Shown here piece by piece: positions 55,219-64,000 of a DNA stretch of 64,000 nt; position 1 is the first letter of the stretch; each line of letters starts with the position of its first letter. Made by a program: the position numbers and the translations under genes. The stretch lies in the NCBI GenBank assembly GCA_001972305.1, contig BDDD01001824.1, positions 62,001 to 126,000 of the forward strand, read 5' to 3'. The notes under the pieces were generated by a model. That model did not search any database. It saw only the letters and a list, made by a program, of their open reading frames with translations, and was not told the origin of the DNA. This stretch comes from Cephalotus follicularis (lineage: Eukaryota > Streptophyta > Magnoliopsida > Oxalidales > Cephalotaceae).

Positions 55219-55221
55219 TCT
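55219..55221. repeat. CACTA target site duplication, left
   Basis: TCT is repeated at 61023-61025; CACTA elements make 3-bp duplications. Confidence 0.85.
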
Positions 55222-55238
55222 CACTACAAAAAAACAGG
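55222..55238 (+). repeat. CACTA left terminal inverted repeat
   Basis: CACTACAAAAAAACAGG; the right end in reverse reads CACTACAGAAAAAGGGG, a match in the first 7 bases and most of the rest. Confidence 0.9.
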
Positions 55239-55239
55239 T

Positions 55240-55385
55240 CAACGGCGAGGGCAATCCACGAGGGCATGGCGAGGGCACAGTAATCCCCTCGCCGTTGACC
55301 AGCCTTTTTATTTTTTTTCTCAAAAAGGCATGGCGAGGGCCATCCTACCCTAGCCATACCCTCGCCATGCCCTCGTCGTGCCCTA
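55240..55385. repeat. CACTA left subterminal repeats
   Basis: GGCGAGGGC, ATGGCGAGGGC and the inverse CCCTCGCC(A/G)T recur in both orientations. In En/Spm, subterminal motifs of this kind are TnpA binding sites. Confidence 0.8.
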
Positions 55386-55626
55386 CATTTGTATACCTGG
55401 CACTTTCCTTTTTTTCTTCTCACTATTTTCTCTCCACGCTCACTCGCACAGCCGTTCTGCTCTCTCTCCCTCTTTCTCTCTTCGCCCGCCGCTCTCTCTC
55501 TCTGCCGATCACTGCCGCTCTGTCTCTCATCGTCCGACCGCACCACGTCGGCCACGCCATCCAAGCCATTCGATCGCACCACATCGCCGACGTCGTGATC
55601 CCCTCTCTCCAATTAGGTATTTTTTT
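55386..55626 (+). other. CACTA leader, CT-rich
   Basis: CT-rich sequence with GC-rich patches resembles a promoter and 5' untranslated region. Overlapping open frames here lack any known domain. It ends at AATTAGGTATTT, which may be a retained splice donor at the deletion point. Confidence 0.45.
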
Positions 55627-58476
55627 TGTGACGAAGTGGGAATGGTACACCCGGCTGATGGTGAAGCTTGGAAGCACTTTGATATTACTTTTCCATCGTT
55701 TGCTGCAGAGGTTGGCAATGTTAGAATAGGAATAGCAACGGACGGGTTTTGTCCTTCTGGGGTCAGTATTAGTGTTTACTCTTGCTGGCCTATGTTTGTT
55801 TTCCCGTCCAATCTTCCACCTTGGTTGTGTATGACGAAGCCATTCATGTTCTTATCATTGATTATACCTAGACCAAAAATCCCAGGAAAAGATATTGATG
55901 TGTTTCTGCGTCCACTCGTTGACGAGCTGAAGATGTTGTGGGAAACAGGAGTTGAAACCTATGATACATCGCGCAAGAAGAACTTTCATATGAGGGCAGC
56001 TTTAATGTGGACGATTAGTGATTTTCTTGCCTATGGAATGCTGTCAGGCTGGAGTACTCATGGTCATTTGGCATGCCCCTACTGCATGGGCCAGACCAAG
56101 GGTTTTGCATTGAAGCATAGTTAGAAATGTTCGTGGTTTGACTGCCATCATCAATTGTTGCCCGCAGACCACCAGTTTAGAAGAGACAATAAAAAATTCT
56201 TGAAAGGTCGACGGGTGACCGAGGTGGGTGTGGAGAGGTTATCCGGTGAAGAGGTAGAGGAACAACTCCCCGAGTTGAATGAAGTTGTGTTTGGAAAAGG
56301 TGAACCGACGAGTAAGATTTATGGGTTCCGGAGAGTACACAATTGGACTAAGCGAAGTATCTTTTTCGAACTGCCTTATTGGACTAAAGTACTAGTCAGA
56401 CACAAGTTGGACGCCATGCACATCGAGAAGAATGTGTTTGGAAATATATTCAACACGATCATGAATGTGAAGGGAAAATCCAAGGACCACTTACAAGCTT
56501 GACTTGATCTGAAAGAGTTGAGAATAAGACCTGAACTGCATGCAGAAGAGGTGGATGGGCGGTTCATATTGCCACCAGCAAAATATAAACTGAACAGTGA
56601 ATAGGTCAAACAAGTTTGTGAATGGATGACGAAGATCAGGTTTCCGGATGGATACGCCTCAAACATATGTCGGTGTGTGAATGTCTCAGAGTGTAAGGTT
56701 TCGGGATTGAAGAGCCACGATTGCCATGTCTTCATGCAGAGGCTTCTTCCGATTGCATTTTCTGAGTTCCTGCCGAGAAATATCATGGAGGTGTTGGCCG
56801 GGGTCAGTGATTTTTTCCGGAATATATGCTCAACATCCAACAGTGCTGCTAGGATGGACTTGCTCCAGAGTAATATTGTGCAAACAGTATGCAAAATGGA
56901 GAAGATATTCCCTCCATCGTTTTTTGATTCGATGGAACATCTTCTCCTCCACCTAGCTTACGAAGCTAAAGTATGTGGGCCAGTTCAGAATACATGTATG
57001 TATCCCATTGAGAGGTACAGTTACTTGTTTCTCTTTTTGAAAATGTTCTTCCATTTGTCATGTATTCTAATTACATATTTACTTGCAGAGAGCTGTTTGA
57101 TCTAAAGAAGATGGTCAAGAACAAAGCTCGTGTGGAGGGGACGATCGCCGAGGCATACATCGTTCGCGAGCTGACAACGTTTTGTTCGTATTATTTTGAA
57201 CCTGATGTCTCGACGACGCTGAATAGACCCGAGAGAAATTGGGATGGGGGCGCCGTTGCAAGTAACGAATTGCTATCAATATTTACTCATCCCGGTAAAG
57301 CAATGGGTAAGACAGAGAGCAGACATTTGACAGACCAAGAATACGAGGTTGCATATTTGTACATCCTTCTGAACTGCGATGAAGTCAGCCCTCTGGTTGA
57401 GTAAGTATACATATACGTTGTACTAAGTGTAAACTCTATTTATACGCATTGTTATCTCGCTTATATTCCTTGTTGTAGTGAGTACGAACAACTGGCCACC
57501 GAATTAAACCCTAGCATTACCCCCAAACAAATTGAAGAAGAACGCGATGCACACTTTGTGAAATGGTTTCAAAGCCGTGTAAGTAATGCCAGAATATGTC
57601 TACAAAGAGTTAATAGGTTTCATGATTTTTAATTGTTGATGTTGATTTTTATGTTACGTTTGTACATTGCACACTTAATAGGTTAAGAACGACAAGGAAG
57701 TTGATGCCCGTCTACGAAATCTAGCAAGTGCACCTTCGACAAAAGTGAGGTCGTGGAAGGGGTATGTCATCAACGAGTACAAGTTTCACACGAGAGATGC
57801 ATCGAGGACCTCAACAACTCAAAATTGGGGTGTAATGATCAAGGGAAGTACTTGGAATGAAACTTGCAGTGACTTTTACGGAGCCTTGGTCGACGTCGTG
57901 GAGCTTGATTTCTATGGAAAAGACAACAACGTTGTTTTTTTCAAGTGTGATTGGGTTGACACTTTGGAGAGAGGTACCAGAGTTGACGAGTTTGGGATTG
58001 TTCGGCTGAACCCAGAAAAGGAACTCCCCACATACGAGCCTTTCATGCTAGCGAGTCAGGCTGTACAAGTGTTCTATGCACCTAGGGTGTCCAATGATCG
58101 TAGGTACAAAGGGTGGGTGAGTGTAATAAAAACGAAACCCAGAAATTCCTACACCCTTCCTGATTATGAGGAAGAAGATGGCAATGATTTGGGTATGGAT
58201 ATGACATTGCAAGAAGATGTCGCGACCGATCCACTACGGTCATTTGCAGCTGATTTAGGACCTGAAATTCAAGATTTCCTTCGAGGAGATGGCGAATGGG
58301 AGGAGGTAGTATTGCCTCCAGATGTTCGAATAAGAGATCCTACGTCAGACCGCGACAATACGGATGACGAAGAAGACGAATGGGAATACGATGTTTCTGA
58401 CACGAAAGAGGAGGACGGAGTGATGGAATATGATTCCGATAGTCAGGACGACATGGATGTTGATAGTATGGATTAA
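55627..58476 (+). pseudogene. CACTA transposase, TnpD/Tnp2 type, N-terminally truncated
   Basis: Exons 55627-57014, 57089-57400, 57479-57578 and 57682-58476 join with GT...AG introns that keep frame. Visible domains: Transposase_21 from MVHPADGEAWKHFD through GLKSHDCHVFMQRLLP, a DUF4218-like segment (IVQTVCKMEKIFPPSFFDSM to YYFEPDV), and a DUF4216-like segment (NWGVMIKGSTW, VVFFKCDWVDT) with an acidic tail. The N-terminal zinc-finger domain (Transpos_assoc) and the first part of Transposase_21 are missing. Stops TAG 56122, TGA 56500 and TAG 56603 interrupt exon 1; the latter two look like C-to-T changes. This transposase cuts the element ends. Confidence 0.87.
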
Positions 58477-58629
58477 ACTGTAAGTTAATAGTGTAGTATA
58501 TGTTGTAAGTACTGTTTGCAATAGTATTCTTAATGTTCTAATGTAACACGATATTGTAATTTGATAATATATAGTAGGACAACTGTATGTAGTTTGTATC
58601 ATTTTTAAATATGGTGAGTGCTTGCAGAT

Positions 58630-60290
58630 ATGCCTCGGAGACTCTCGCGTCTCTCTATCTCCAGCACACACTCAGCATCTACACACCCCGAGCCGGACTC
58701 CAGGAAGCCGGGGTCACAGGAGCAGGATATTGATGTTCCCAGTGCTAGTAAGAAAATTTGTTATGTTACAATATTTGACATTAAACTGTTTTTCGTATTG
58801 TCGAAGCTTTTTTGTTATATTTTATTATATATGTTTACATTGAAACGTAACCATGTTTTTGAATCAGGTTCCCATCAGCGACGGGTGAGGGGAGCTAGTA
58901 GGGGGGCGGGCTTGCCCCCGCAGGGGGTTGACGCTAGACCTATTCGGCATATCAGTCCGAATGGGTAAAGTGACTAGTAATTTGAGTACATTTTTTTAAA
59001 CCTAACCTATGATGTATGTGCTAATAATTGTTTGTTTAATTGCAGGTGTTTTGAGGAGATGGACGTGAAGAACATGATAGCGTCCATCATCAAGAGCCGA
59101 ATACTACAGCCATGGATCACTTGGAGCCAGTGGCCTAATGCAGAGAAGGAACTACTGTGGGAGAAACTATTGGTGGGTAAAACTATTTCAATTTATCGTA
59201 AATATTATTGAGGTTGTTTTTGACCGACTAATTGTTTTGGCACTGATGTTTTGTAGGAGTACTTCCAATTTCTTCCATCTGATGCACACAGCAGACAACC
59301 ATTCTATAGTTACGCGCAGGAGAATTACCCAAAATGGATGCGTAACTATAGGAGGAAGTTAATGACGGGCGCTGGGGTGCAGCAGATGAGCCCTGGAGTG
59401 CATGCAGCATGGCCCTGCAGAGATACCATGGCCAGTGTGGGATGAAATGGTGAATAGGTGGTTGTCCGAGGATTTTCAGAAGCGGGCAAGAACAAATGCC
59501 GTCAATAAGGCGAACAAAGCACAAACCACCTACACTGGCGGCAGTCACACTATGGAGAGACAGTTGCAGATTGGGGTAAGTAATAAACTAAATTTATGAT
59601 TATGGTGATTAATAAACTTAATTTGTGTTTCAAACTAATTCGAAATACCATTTGACTTGCAGGTGGCCAAGGGGAAACCGCATGTGGATGTATACTTAGA
59701 CACCCATAAGAAGGCGGGGGATGATACTCTTCCATCCCCTATTATAATGGAGAGGATGGTGAGTTACAAACTAAAATGAATGTCACTTAACTGATTAATC
59801 TTGTATATGTTTAATCACTTAATTGATTAATCTTGTATTTTTTGTAGGAAAAGTGCCGGGCTGCTGCTGGGCCGGATACTGTGGAGGGCCCCGACGGTAC
59901 TAGGGTGCCGACTCCCTTCGACGTCGTGGCATGGACGGATGCTACTAGGGGTCCGCGGAAGGACAAGATCTGTGGATTAGGGAACTATATGACTTCCACG
60001 AAGATGATACAACAAGCACTCCGAGGTACTCAGTCGGGAGTGGGAGGTCAGAGTTGCCATTCACTTCACACCCGTCACAGAGCAGCCCAGGGTCAGACAG
60101 AGCCTCAGACATTCAAGGCCAGTTGGACCGGTTGGAGTCAAAGATGGAGACTTTTATGGCTAATATGACGCAGATGATGATGGAGTCTCGCTCCACACGC
60201 ACACCATCTGATCACAGTTCATCGCGGTCTCGGCACCCCCCCTTTCAGCCATCCGGAGATTCGGACGATAGTGATAGTGATGACCAGTAG
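58630..60290 (+). pseudogene. CACTA Transposase_24 protein (TnpA-like)
   Basis: Exons 58630-58747, 58868-58964, 59046-59172, 59257-59575, 59663-59758 and 59848-60290 have GT...AG borders. The start MPRRLSRLSIS follows an acceptor-like TTGCAG, suggesting a 5' leader intron. The centre matches the plant Transposase_24 family (Pfam Ptta/En/Spm): PWPVWDEMVNRWLSEDFQKR, YTGGSHTMERQLQ and KGKPHVDVYLDTHKK. The C-terminus is a coiled coil (GQLDRLESKMETFMANMTQM) with an acidic end. Frameshifts at about 59405 and 60045 break it. In En/Spm, TnpA binds subterminal repeats and pairs the ends; that role is inferred here. Confidence 0.82.
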
Positions 60291-60534
60291 TAGTAGTCTG
60301 TTGTATTTAACATATTCTAACACTGTTATGTATTTGACATATTATCCTTTGTATAAAATGCTGACAAAACTTTTTTCCATTGTTTTGTTAGTCCAGAATG
60401 AATGAAATGTGTCTATTGCTGAGAATTATCAAATATAAACTGTTATTGTGGTTGTTGCTGAAATGAATTGCAGGTTTTGCTTGGAGTTTAGGGTAGAGAT
60501 TCTGCTGATAGTTCCTGCAGCAGGATCTGCAGAA

Positions 60535-61010
60535 TGGCGAGGGTCGGCGAGGGCATGGCGAGGCATTTGCGAGGGCATTCTGCAGCAACTGTATAAAACG
60601 AGGGCATAAACCCTCGCCATGCCCTCACTATGGCGAGGGCATAGCGAGGCCACGACAAGGGAGGCGATGACAGGGGGCAGTCCAGGGCCCTAGCCATACC
60701 CTCGCCATGGTGAGGGTATGGCGAGGGTGTCAGTCTTCCCCTCGCCATGGCGAGGGTATGGCGAGGGTGTCGGTCTTCCCCTCGCCATGGCGAGGGTACC
60801 GTGGTGAGGGGAGACTGCCCTAGCCATGCCCTCTGTGTGGCGAGGGCAGTGAATGGCGAGGGGACTCTACCCTCGCCGTACCCTCGCCATCCCCTCGCCG
60901 TAGTGCTGGCGAGGAGTAATTTGGTGAGGGTGTTTTCCCCTCGCCATGCCCTCGCCGTAGACTCAATGGCGAGGGGATGGCGAGGGGAAGTGCCCTCGTT
61001 GTTGCCCCCT
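60535..61010. repeat. CACTA right subterminal repeats
   Basis: More than twenty GGCGAGGG or CCCTCGCC motifs occur, often as back-to-back palindromes (CCCTCGCCATGGCGAGGG). A near-exact tandem of about 48 bp is seen at 60715-60800. Confidence 0.88.
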
Positions 61011-61022
61011 TTTTCTGTAGTG
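61006..61022 (-). repeat. CACTA right terminal inverted repeat
   Basis: On the minus strand CACTACAGAAAAAGGGG, partner of 55222-55238. Confidence 0.9.
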
Positions 61023-61041
61023 TCTTAAATAGGGTGTGACA

Positions 61042-61360
61042 ACTAAATATGGGTTTATATCTAGTGAGACCTCGAAGTCAGACCTCAGGGGTCATTGGCA
61101 GACCTCAGAGGTAGAGGGCAGACCTTGGGGGGCCATTGCTGGACTTCAGACGTAGAGGGAAGACCTCAGAGGGCAGAGGTTAGATCTCAGCGGTAGATAT
61201 CAAACCTCAGAGCTTAAGGGAAGACCTCGGTAGTAGAGGTTGGATCTCAGACTTCGTTGGCAGAGCAGGGAGCTCGATGCACGAAGTCAGACTTCGGAAC
61301 TCTTTTACAGACCTTCTTGATCCGAGGAATCAGAGTCTGTAAGCTTAAGCGTAAGCTTAT
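61042..61360. repeat. degenerate GACCTCAG-rich tract
   Basis: AGACCTCAG, AGACCTCGG, AGATCTCAG and AGAGG(T/G)(A/T)GAGG recur irregularly between 61070 and 61310 without a fixed period. It is non-coding and may be part of the following copia LTR. Confidence 0.5.
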
Positions 61361-62152
61361 ATTGAGATGTTTAGTGATGAGTCATCAACCATATATATAT
61401 ATATATATACTATAACATCGATATTGTATCAAACACACTGTGGAACAACTCTCGATACAAAAGAGTTTTGAACCCATCCGAAAAGCTCTCTCTTTTCTCT
61501 TCGATATTTACTCTCCCGTTTTGTCTTTTTTCACCAGAGGACTTTAACAGGCCCTGGAACTCTTGAGAAGACAAGGACAAACACATCATCTCTCACCCTC
61601 CAAACTTCATTATAGGTGGAGATAGTTTCTATACTGGATTCTATCTTTACTTGTGTTGAAGACTAGATTAGGTCTAAACACGTTTAGCCTCCAACCTTCC
61701 ACAAAAGTTGCTTTCTGTGGTTTGGGTAGCAAGATTAGTGAAGGCAAAAGCTTGGATTCAAAGCTTTGGGGAACACATCAGGATCTGAGGGAAAACACAA
61801 AAGTGGAGGAGCAAAGAATTAGGTATTAAATTCTTACATCCTTCTTTATGGATTTTGTGTTGATGTTTGGGATTCGATTGGTGAATTGATATTGGGGTTT
61901 TTGTGTATAACCCTAATACCAATTTAAGGAGAGACATGTGCTAGGGTTAGCGAAACCCTAGCTCCAGCCGAAACCCTATGCTTTGGAAGTTTCTTGCATT
62001 TGATTGAAACTCTAATTATTGATCATTGGGCATAATGGGACAATTAGTGAAAGGGGATTTCACACTTCCATTTTTTTTTAATGAAAAGAAAATTTTTTGG
62101 TTTTCACCCTGAGCACTAAATGTCCCACCGAGCATAGAGCCTTCCCGATAAG
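61361..62152 (+). repeat. probable copia LTR (C3), borders unclear
   Basis: An (AT)n TATA-like run at 61391-61409 is followed by a leader-like sequence, and the stretch ends at a primer binding site. Neither a TG start nor a CA end can be fixed (the base before the site is G), so it is called LTR only by position. Confidence 0.4.
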
Positions 62153-62165
62153 TGGTATCAGAACC
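62153..62165 (+). other. primer binding site (C3)
   Basis: TGGTATCAGAACC matches the initiator tRNA-Met complement over its first ten bases. Confidence 0.75.
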
Positions 62166-62167
62166 TC

Positions 62168-63431
62168 TAATTAGGTTCAATTGAATCACAATTTAGTATC
62201 TAGTGGCTTGGTTCAAAGTCAATAAATATTAAATTGTAACGTGTTTATTCATTAAGTATAGATAGAGGATATATATTTTTTGATTTCCTGTGCATGGTGG
62301 TAGGCTTGAGACTAGACCTAGCCTTTTGGTTTCTTTAATGGATGTTATTTAAATTCTTTATTACAATGGAGATCATTTGGTTTGTAATAAGGCTGTCTGC
62401 ATGCGCCAGTGGAATTTTCTTGTCTTTTATTTCTTAGGCTAGAAATATCTAATCTCCCTTATATTTGTATTCTTATTCTTTTATAATACAAGTGATGTAA
62501 TTTTAAGAAGAGATACAAACAAGCTTGAAGAGAGGATCAAGAAGATTACAGACCAAGTGAAGACCATGTGTGCATGGTGTGAATGCTGTAATAAAGTAGG
62601 TGTTAAATAATGTCACCTAGGAGACCGAGTGGTCACATTAGGCTCACGTGATCATTATAAAGTTAGAGTCTCAGGTCAGGCCATTTTTCTAGGGTGCATA
62701 AGATGGATGAATTTTTCAAATTTTTCCAAACGCTTCCAAGCATGATAAGCCGTTCAAATGTAATTTGAAGATAAAATTTATCTTCAAACGATTTTGGGTA
62801 AAACCTAAAATTTGGTGACACGAAATTCCTCCAATCTTTAAATAATAAATCCATAAGCAGTGGGGCACAGTGAGTGTCCTGTCATTGGGTTTCCACGACC
62901 TTCGTTGACTAGTTTGGACATATTGGGGATGGCAAAGTGACAACAGAGGTTCTCCGTATGACCATTATTATTCAATTTTAGTGTGAGGTGCAGTGGAAGG
63001 AAATGACATTGTTTTGGCATCAGGACACGAACATGTGTGGGTGATTAAAACATGTCAATTTCTTTGAGGATTATGGGTTTGACTTATACCGGGACCATAT
63101 TATTGGCACAACAGCAGTTGTGGATTATATTTTGTATCGGATCTTACATTTCATGGGTGGGACCCTAATGCAAGTTGACACTTGTGTCTACCTATTCATG
63201 TGCTATGGCTTGTCGTCGACAGGTGAGGCTATACCAGGCAGGATAGATTCCAATCCCCACTAGGAAGCGGGGCTTCCTGAATTCTACATGGAGGTGTGGG
63301 ATGCGATTAGAATAGTGGGAGGAGTCATAATTCTAAAGACCAAGGATTATGATAATAACTTGAAATGGAACGGTTTGGTAATATTCGTTCTCCTTTTTTC
63401 TTTATAGGTTGCTAGATATATTCTGCTCAAA
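62168..63431 (+). other. long untranslated leader of C3
   Basis: About 1.26 kb between primer binding site and gag has no recognised feature. Short minus-strand frames at 62663-63020 look like chance. A polypyrimidine stretch ending in ATAGGTTG just before 63432 could be a splice acceptor, but no donor was identified. Confidence 0.4.
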
Positions 63432-64000
63432 ATGTCTGTTAGCACCGCCATTGCAAGAATACTTGAAACAAACAAGCTAGAGGGTCCTAATTTTCTGGAT
63501 TGGGAGCACAATCTGCGCCTTGTACTCACGAGCATGAAGCTTGCTCATGTGATGATTGATACAACCCCGGTATTGGGAGTTAACCCAATAGAAGAGCACA
63601 AGGCCAAGGGGCCAAGTGGTTTGATGAGGATTAGCAAGCTCGTTGCTTAGCGATTACGAGAATGGTTCTGGAATTACAAAGACAGCACGAGAAACTTGAT
63701 ACCCTAGGTGCCATACTTCTTAGGCTGAAGGAGTTATATGGTGCCAGGTCGAGGACCCAGCGATTTAACTTATCTCATCAACTCTTTTGGTTGAAAATGC
63801 TTGAGAGGGCATCGATTCATGCCCATGGACTGAAGATGATTGATCTCATTGAGCAGTTGGCTCAGTTGTATTTAGTCATGGACGATGGTTATTATATTGA
63901 CCTTATGATTGGTCCCTCCCTAGTACTTTCTCCCAATTCATCACAAATTTCCACATGAATAAGGTCGAGTGTACTCTGCCCGAACTAGTGGAGATGCTTC
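63432..64000 (+). pseudogene. copia gag (C3), runs off the window
   Basis: It starts MSVSTAIARIL and has TNKLEGPNFLDWEHNLRLVL, a copia Gag N-terminus. A TAG at 63648 stops the first frame. The next, from 63662, has ELQRQHEKLDT, LKELYGARSRTQRFNLS and HAHGLKMIDLIEQLAQL of the UBN2-type Gag. After about 63930 the matching NFHMNKVECTLPELVEML is in another frame. It belongs to a copia lineage different from C1 and C2. Gag forms the particle shell. At least one stop and one frameshift break it, and it continues past 64000. Confidence 0.8.

Larger units (their letters stand above)
52579..55221 (+). repeat. 3' LTR of G6, main part (rest at 61026-61041)
   Basis: It matches 42463 onward at high identity. 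It contains the upstream array (52733-52880), TATA-like box (53109), downstream array (53693-53946) and hairpin (54817-54841). The CACTA element interrupts it after TTTCTCT; the last 16 bases, ending GGGTGTGACA, are at 61026-61041. Confidence 0.92.
55222..61022 (+). mobile_element. CACTA (En/Spm) DNA transposon, 5801 bp
   Basis: Ends CACTACAAAAAAACAGG at 55222 and CCCCCTTTTTCTGTAGTG at 61022 form the inverted repeats, with a TCT duplication. Both ends carry dense (A/G)TGGCGAGGG repeats. Inside are a truncated transposase gene (TnpD/Tnp2 type) and a Transposase_24 gene (TnpA-like position), both on the plus strand with canonical introns. Internal stops and loss of the transposase N-terminus make it non-autonomous. 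It inserted into the G6 3' LTR and so is younger than G6. Confidence 0.95.
42463..61041 (+). mobile_element. near-complete Ty3 chromovirus (G6), twice interrupted
   Basis: 5' LTR 42463-45155, primer binding site, a single gag-pol frame, polypurine tract and 3' LTR 52579-61041 are all present. A solo LTR (49437-52150) splits the integrase tail and a CACTA transposon (55222-61022) splits the 3' LTR 16 bp before its end. The flanks ATTAA (42458-42462) and ACTAA (61042-61046) differ in one base. The LTR pair is very similar by eye (about 3 differences in the first 90 bp), so G6 is among the younger Ty3 copies, yet it has several stops and two one-base deletions. Confidence 0.9.

Noticed and set aside
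55295..55729. 144-codon open frame at the CACTA left end
   Set aside because: It is read in a different frame from the transposase across the same DNA, with low-complexity serine- and leucine-rich text from a CT-rich leader.
5326..62165. Possible tRNA genes suggested by TGGTATCAGAGC matches
   Set aside because: Only the 12-15 bases complementary to a tRNA 3' end are present, each next to an LTR; no cloverleaf surrounds them.

Overview
This 64 kb window is plant nuclear DNA made almost entirely of transposable elements. I see no host gene, tRNA, rRNA or CRISPR. Ty3/gypsy chromovirus polyproteins, Sirevirus-type Ty1/copia Gag, a CACTA (En/Spm) transposon with spliced genes, and primer binding sites matching plant initiator tRNA-Met all point to an angiosperm with a large, repeat-rich genome. 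The species cannot be told from this.

Layout, left to right. 1-2555: minus-strand Ty3 LTR (G0), which cuts a minus-strand Sirevirus-like copia (C1, 2556-5730), which in turn abuts and probably splits the 5' LTR of a plus-strand Ty3 element (G1, 5731-13693). 13694-22125: an old minus-strand Ty3 element (G3) carrying 30-bp and 63-bp tandem repeats, interrupted by a Gag-only Ty3 element (G2, 14697-18542) with a perfect GAATT target duplication. 22126-27161: 5'-truncated Ty3 element (G4). 27228-34768: minus-strand Sirevirus derivative (C2) that keeps gag and an accessory ORF but has lost pol. 35592-41981: heavily decayed Ty3 element (G5). 42463-61041: nearly complete Ty3 element (G6), interrupted by a solo LTR (49437-52150, TSD GGAAG) and by a CACTA element (55222-61022, TSD TCT). 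61042-64000: start of another copia element (C3).

All coding regions are broken by stops and frameshifts, so nothing here looks autonomous. The Ty3 elements are most like the Tekay/Del chromoviruses: Gag with two CCHC knuckles, then protease, reverse transcriptase, RNase H, integrase and a chromodomain-like tail.

The most interesting signal is regulatory. LTRs of several Ty3 subfamilies and of the Sirevirus C2 all carry arrays of short imperfect palindromes with a GTCGAC, GTCGGC or GTTGAC core, placed about 21 bp apart. In Ty3 LTRs there are normally two arrays, one upstream and one downstream of the presumed TATA box, and both use the same flanking 'word' within one LTR. In C2 the array lies directly upstream of the LTR TATA box, and a second small array with its own TATA-like box precedes the accessory ORF, which looks like a duplicated internal promoter. 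A conserved TTAGCC/GGCTAA stem-loop also recurs near the 3' end of the Ty3 LTRs.
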